Of a stretch of 7,978 bases of DNA, positions 6,241 to 7,978 are shown piece after piece. The stretch comes from Phycisphaeraceae bacterium. GTDB lineage: Bacteria > Planctomycetota > Phycisphaerae > Phycisphaerales > Phycisphaeraceae. The notes beneath the pieces are model-generated. The model searched no databases. It was not told where the DNA came from and saw only the letters and a program-made list of their open reading frames with translations. Position numbers and translations under genes: made by a program. The stretch is from positions 1 to 7,978 of the forward strand of contig JAESSU010000075.1 of NCBI GenBank assembly GCA_016763955.1, written 5' to 3'. Every line of letters begins with the position of its first letter. The stretch's first letter is position 1.

Positions 6241-7011
6241 TTAGGTGAGTTTCAGCAGAACCACCAGCACGTCATACACCGCATGAGTCCCTGCAACAAT
6301 ACCAAAGCCACGCACGACATAGATGCCCGCGAAATAGACTCCGGCCCCCGTGTAGAACAAGCACTTGTTCCAGTCAAAGGGGTTGTTCTCAGAAAAATGG
6401 TACATCGCAAAAAGCACCGCTGAAGTGAAGATGATAATTAAATTCGCAGGTTTCTCCGGCAGATTCAAGCCATCCACTAACACCATGTGCAAAATCGCGA
6501 TGATGATCAGTCGAAAGAGCAGCTCTTCATAAATCCCCGCGCCGAGTGAGTGAACCAACTGCTCCGTCCAGTGAACTTGTGCAAATTCTGGAGACTGTAA
6601 TGCCATCGCCAGATGAGCCTTGGAAAGAACCATCGCAAACACGAATAGTGGCAACGCCAAAGCTAAACATTCCGTGGACATCCACACACAAGTTGATGTG
6701 CGAATTTTCCAAGGATCCTTTTGAAGAATGTGCTGCGTAAACAAAACCACCACCACCAGTAACCCCGGCAGGTAGTAGCCTGTGATATCAAACAACTCAA
6801 AAAAGTCCCGCAGAAGTGACCGCGCATAAATGTACCGTGGCACCCCCGTCGTCGAAGCAGAGGCGTAGTACCACATGCCCAATTCATAAGCGAGCAATAT
6901 CGGCAGCAAAAACACCAGCGACTGCAAAGGCTTTTTGGATGACAGCCAATAATACCCCGCTGGCAGGCGAGGCGGCGGAGCTGATTTGGATGAAATGGTT
7001 TTATGGGCCAT
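6241..7011 (-). CDS. CPBP family intramembrane glutamic protease
   Basis: 256 residues, mostly hydrophobic, with membrane spans near 30-49, 78-93, 109-130, 155-178, 188-205 and 235-253. The three CPBP (Rce1/Abi) motifs are present in order: EELLFR at 162-167 (the Glu-Glu pair and Arg), AMYHF at 202-206 with His205, and GTHAVYDVL with His243 and Asp247. The protein is therefore predicted to be active. The family includes CAAX prenyl endopeptidases and bacterial proteins involved in bacteriocin immunity or peptide maturation; which applies cannot be told. It lies 198 nt downstream of apt, separated by repeat sequence, and has no strong ribosome site. Its TAA lies 5 nt from the stop of the convergent ketosynthase gene. 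Confidence 0.9.
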   Translation of the reverse strand: MAHKTISSKSAPPPRLPAGYYWLSSKKPLQSLVFLLPILLAYELGMWYYASASTTGVPRYIYARSLLRDFFELFDITGYYLPGLLVVVVLFTQHILQKDPWKIRTSTCVWMSTECLALALPLFVFAMVLSKAHLAMALQSPEFAQVHWTEQLVHSLGAGIYEELLFRLIIIAILHMVLVDGLNLPEKPANLIIIFTSAVLFAMYHFSENNPFDWNKCLFYTGAGVYFAGIYVVRGFGIVAGTHAVYDVLVVLLKLT

Positions 7012-7030
7012 ACGCTTTGATTCGATCTGA

Positions 7031-7086
7031 TTTAAGGCATTTTTAAGGCAATTTTTTTACCGCAGAGAACACAGAGTTTTAAGGCA
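7031..7086. repeat. Three copies of TTTAAGGCA
   Basis: Exact copies at 7031-7039, 7042-7050 and 7078-7086. The first two form an 11-bp tandem; the third sits within the following dispersed repeat. They lie just upstream of the CPBP start. The role is unknown; they may reflect repeat decay or local duplication. Confidence 0.55.
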
Positions 7087-7193
7087 GAGCAAAGCAGATG
7101 GTTTTTTTGATTGAGTGATGTAATTAGCCGCAAGACAAAAATCATTTTTCTCTGTTGGATATCTCCGCGCTCTTTGCGTCTTGGCGGTTAAAA
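7052..7193. repeat. Dispersed intergenic repeat with inverted ends (MITE-like)
   Basis: The left end TTTTACCGCAGAGAACACAG (7055-7074) and the right end (7170-7193, core CTTGGCGGTTAAAA) are imperfect inverted repeats of each other: both read inward as TTA(A)CCGC followed by AGA/CGCAAAGAG-like sequence. Between them are AAAAATCATTTTT, a 13-bp palindrome (7137-7149), and a third partial match, AGCCGCAAGAC (7126-7136). The region codes for nothing. Similar CCGCAGAGAACGCAGAG-type repeats are, from general knowledge, common between genes in many environmental bacteria. It fills most of the apt-CPBP spacer (7012-7209). Confidence 0.6.
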
Positions 7194-7209
7194 GTTGTTT
7201 GATGAAATC

Positions 7210-7728
7210 TTAAATGGAGATGACGGCGTGGATGTCGCCAAAGCGTTTGGTCTTTTCACGGCCTGGTAGGAACGTGAGTTCCAAGAGAACAGTAATGCCA
7301 ACGATCTCTCCGCCGAGCCCGTCAACGAGCTGACAACATGCGTCCAGTGTCCCGCCCGTGGCAAGCAGGTCGTCAACCATCAGAATTCTCTGGCCGGGTT
7401 TGATGGCATCTGCGTGGATTTCTAGTGTGTCCGTGCCATATTCCAACTCGTATTCCATGCAACGTACTTCACGTGGGAGTTTGTTGGGCTTACGAATCGG
7501 AATGAAACCTGTACTAAGCGACTGCGCAATAGCGGTGCCAAAAATAAAGCCCCGGCTCTCTGCGCCGACGACGGCATCAATGCCCATCCCACGAAACGGA
7601 TTGGCCATCTGCTCTACAGCCATCGCAAGGCCTGCGGGATTGGCAAGCAAGGGGGTAATGTCTTTATAAACAATGCCCGGCTTAGGATAATCAGGCACGT
7701 CCATAATCAATGATTCGAGATTCACCAT
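7210..7728 (-). CDS. apt: Adenine phosphoribosyltransferase
   Basis: 172 residues, normal for the family. It converts adenine and PRPP to AMP in purine salvage and is cytoplasmic, usually dimeric. The N-terminus VPDYPKPGIVYKDITPLL (11-28) is the standard APRT start. GAESRGFIFG (55-64) forms part of the adenine site, PIRKPNKLPRE (77-87) is the flexible-loop region, and the PRPP-binding signature VDDLLATGGT is at 118-127. The ATG at 7728-7726 was chosen because relatives begin about ten residues before DYPKPG. The frame stays open upstream to 7857, and another ATG (7782-7780) preceded by AAAGG would add 18 residues unlike APRT; I reject it but it is not excluded. An insertion sequence ends about 115-130 bp upstream in the same orientation, so it may affect the promoter. 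Confidence 0.96.
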   Translation of the reverse strand: MVNLESLIMDVPDYPKPGIVYKDITPLLANPAGLAMAVEQMANPFRGMGIDAVVGAESRGFIFGTAIAQSLSTGFIPIRKPNKLPREVRCMEYELEYGTDTLEIHADAIKPGQRILMVDDLLATGGTLDACCQLVDGLGGEIVGITVLLELTFLPGREKTKRFGDIHAVISI

Positions 7729-7733
7729 GTGTG

Positions 7734-7811
7734 TACTTTCTTGATGGCGGTTAAGTGAGTTAATGATCTTATGTTTTACCATGTTTTGACCTTTAACGCG
7801 CAGAGCGAAGT
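7734..7811. repeat. Degenerate copies of the dispersed repeat ends upstream of apt
   Basis: TTCTTGATGGCGGTTAAG (7738-7755) resembles the right end at 7170-7193, sharing GGCGGTTAA exactly. CTTTAACGCGCAGAGCGAAG (7791-7810) resembles the left end at 7055-7074. The two face away from each other, the opposite arrangement to the intact pair, so they may be halves of two separate copies. They overlap the apt leader. The match is partial. Confidence 0.35.
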
Positions 7812-7820
7812 GATTTTTGG

Positions 7821-7834
7821 AGATTCGAGAATCT
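7821..7834. repeat. 14-bp palindrome AGATTCGAGAATCT
   Basis: Arms AGATTC and GAATCT are perfectly complementary around GA. It lies about 20 bp outside the transposase stop and about 95 bp upstream of the apt start. It could be an operator for apt or part of the insertion site; neither is shown. Confidence 0.45.
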
Positions 7835-7841
7835 GAAACTT

Positions 7842-7978
7842 TAGGCAGCGTTCTCAATCATGCTAGCCAGATGACGGTTGCGACTAAATGCAGCATGGAT
7901 TGGTAGTTTCTAGCCAGCCTTTCGTAGCGTGTGGCGATGCGACGGTAGCTTTTAAGCTTCTGAAATAAGCGTTCTACC
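7842..7978 (-). mobile_element. Insertion sequence end, IS5 family (partial)
   Basis: The element enters from the right edge. Its inner boundary is probably within about 20 bp of the transposase stop, near TAGGCAGCGTTCTCAA (7842-7857), since IS5-type elements usually end shortly after the stop codon. The matching inverted repeat and target duplication are outside the window, so the boundary is a guess. Confidence 0.45.
7858..7978 (-). CDS. IS5-type transposase, C-terminal 39 residues (5' part beyond window)
   Basis: Too short to be listed as an ORF because it runs off the right edge. Reading from 7977 down to the TGA at 7860-7858 gives 39 residues beginning VERLFQKLKSYRRIATRYER and ending VATVIWLA. 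The order E-R-x-F-x-x-L-K, RRIATRYERLARNY, then a hydrophobic tail ending IWL is the typical C-terminus of IS5-family (IS427/ISL2-like) DDE transposases; the leading Glu is probably the last catalytic acidic residue, in the expected position before R-x-F. No disruption is seen in this part. Whether the whole element is intact cannot be told. It points towards apt on the same strand. Confidence 0.88.
   Translation of the reverse strand, partial: VERLFQKLKSYRRIATRYERLARNYQSMLHLVATVIWLA

Noticed and set aside
7137..7149. AAAAATCATTTTT as an intrinsic terminator for apt
   Set aside because: The dyad is all A/T with a one-base centre and no GC stem, so it would not act as a normal intrinsic terminator.
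7210..7857. A longer apt reading frame giving 215 residues
   Set aside because: The extra 43 N-terminal residues come from the insertion-sequence end and repeat-like leader and do not resemble APRT; relatives start about ten residues before DYPKPG.

Overview
The window is about 8 kb of moderate-GC bacterial DNA with three blocks of genes and one clipped insertion sequence. A GAF-HlyD protein next to a PqqD-like/M50 membrane protease, together with a CPBP protease, is a combination I associate with Planctomycetota (possibly Phycisphaerae). That assignment is inference, because no rRNA or phylogenetic marker is present apart from apt.

Left block (minus strand, 4035 down to the left edge): three co-directional genes encode a small exported periplasmic adaptor, a 693-residue protein (two cytoplasmic GAF-like domains, one membrane anchor, a HlyD-type adaptor arm), and an M50 site-2-type protease with an N-terminal PqqD-like domain, cut by the left edge. 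The gaps are 6 and 75 nt, so this looks like one operon. Together they look like a membrane machine that recognises, cleaves and/or exports a peptide. No cargo, ABC ATPase or TolC is visible. The HlyD protein carries an unusual insert resembling a chitin-binding type 3 (CBM5/12) module, interrupted by a run of nine C.

The 341-bp divergent intergenic region (4036-4376) carries three consecutive short inverted repeats just upstream of the adaptor gene and one copy of a dispersed GGCGGTTAAAA-type repeat.

Middle block (plus strand, 4377-6235): an alpha/beta hydrolase overlaps by ATGA a short beta-ketoacyl-synthase-like enzyme that has the full Cys-His-His set. They are probably translationally coupled and act on one acyl substrate, but no acyl carrier or reductase is present to name a pathway.

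Right block (minus strand, 7978 down to 6241): the C-terminus of an IS5-type transposase at the right edge, then apt (adenine phosphoribosyltransferase, purine salvage), a roughly 200-bp intergenic spacer made largely of repeat sequence, and a CPBP intramembrane protease that ends 5 nt from the convergent ketosynthase gene. No tRNA, rRNA, CRISPR array or convincing intrinsic terminator was seen.
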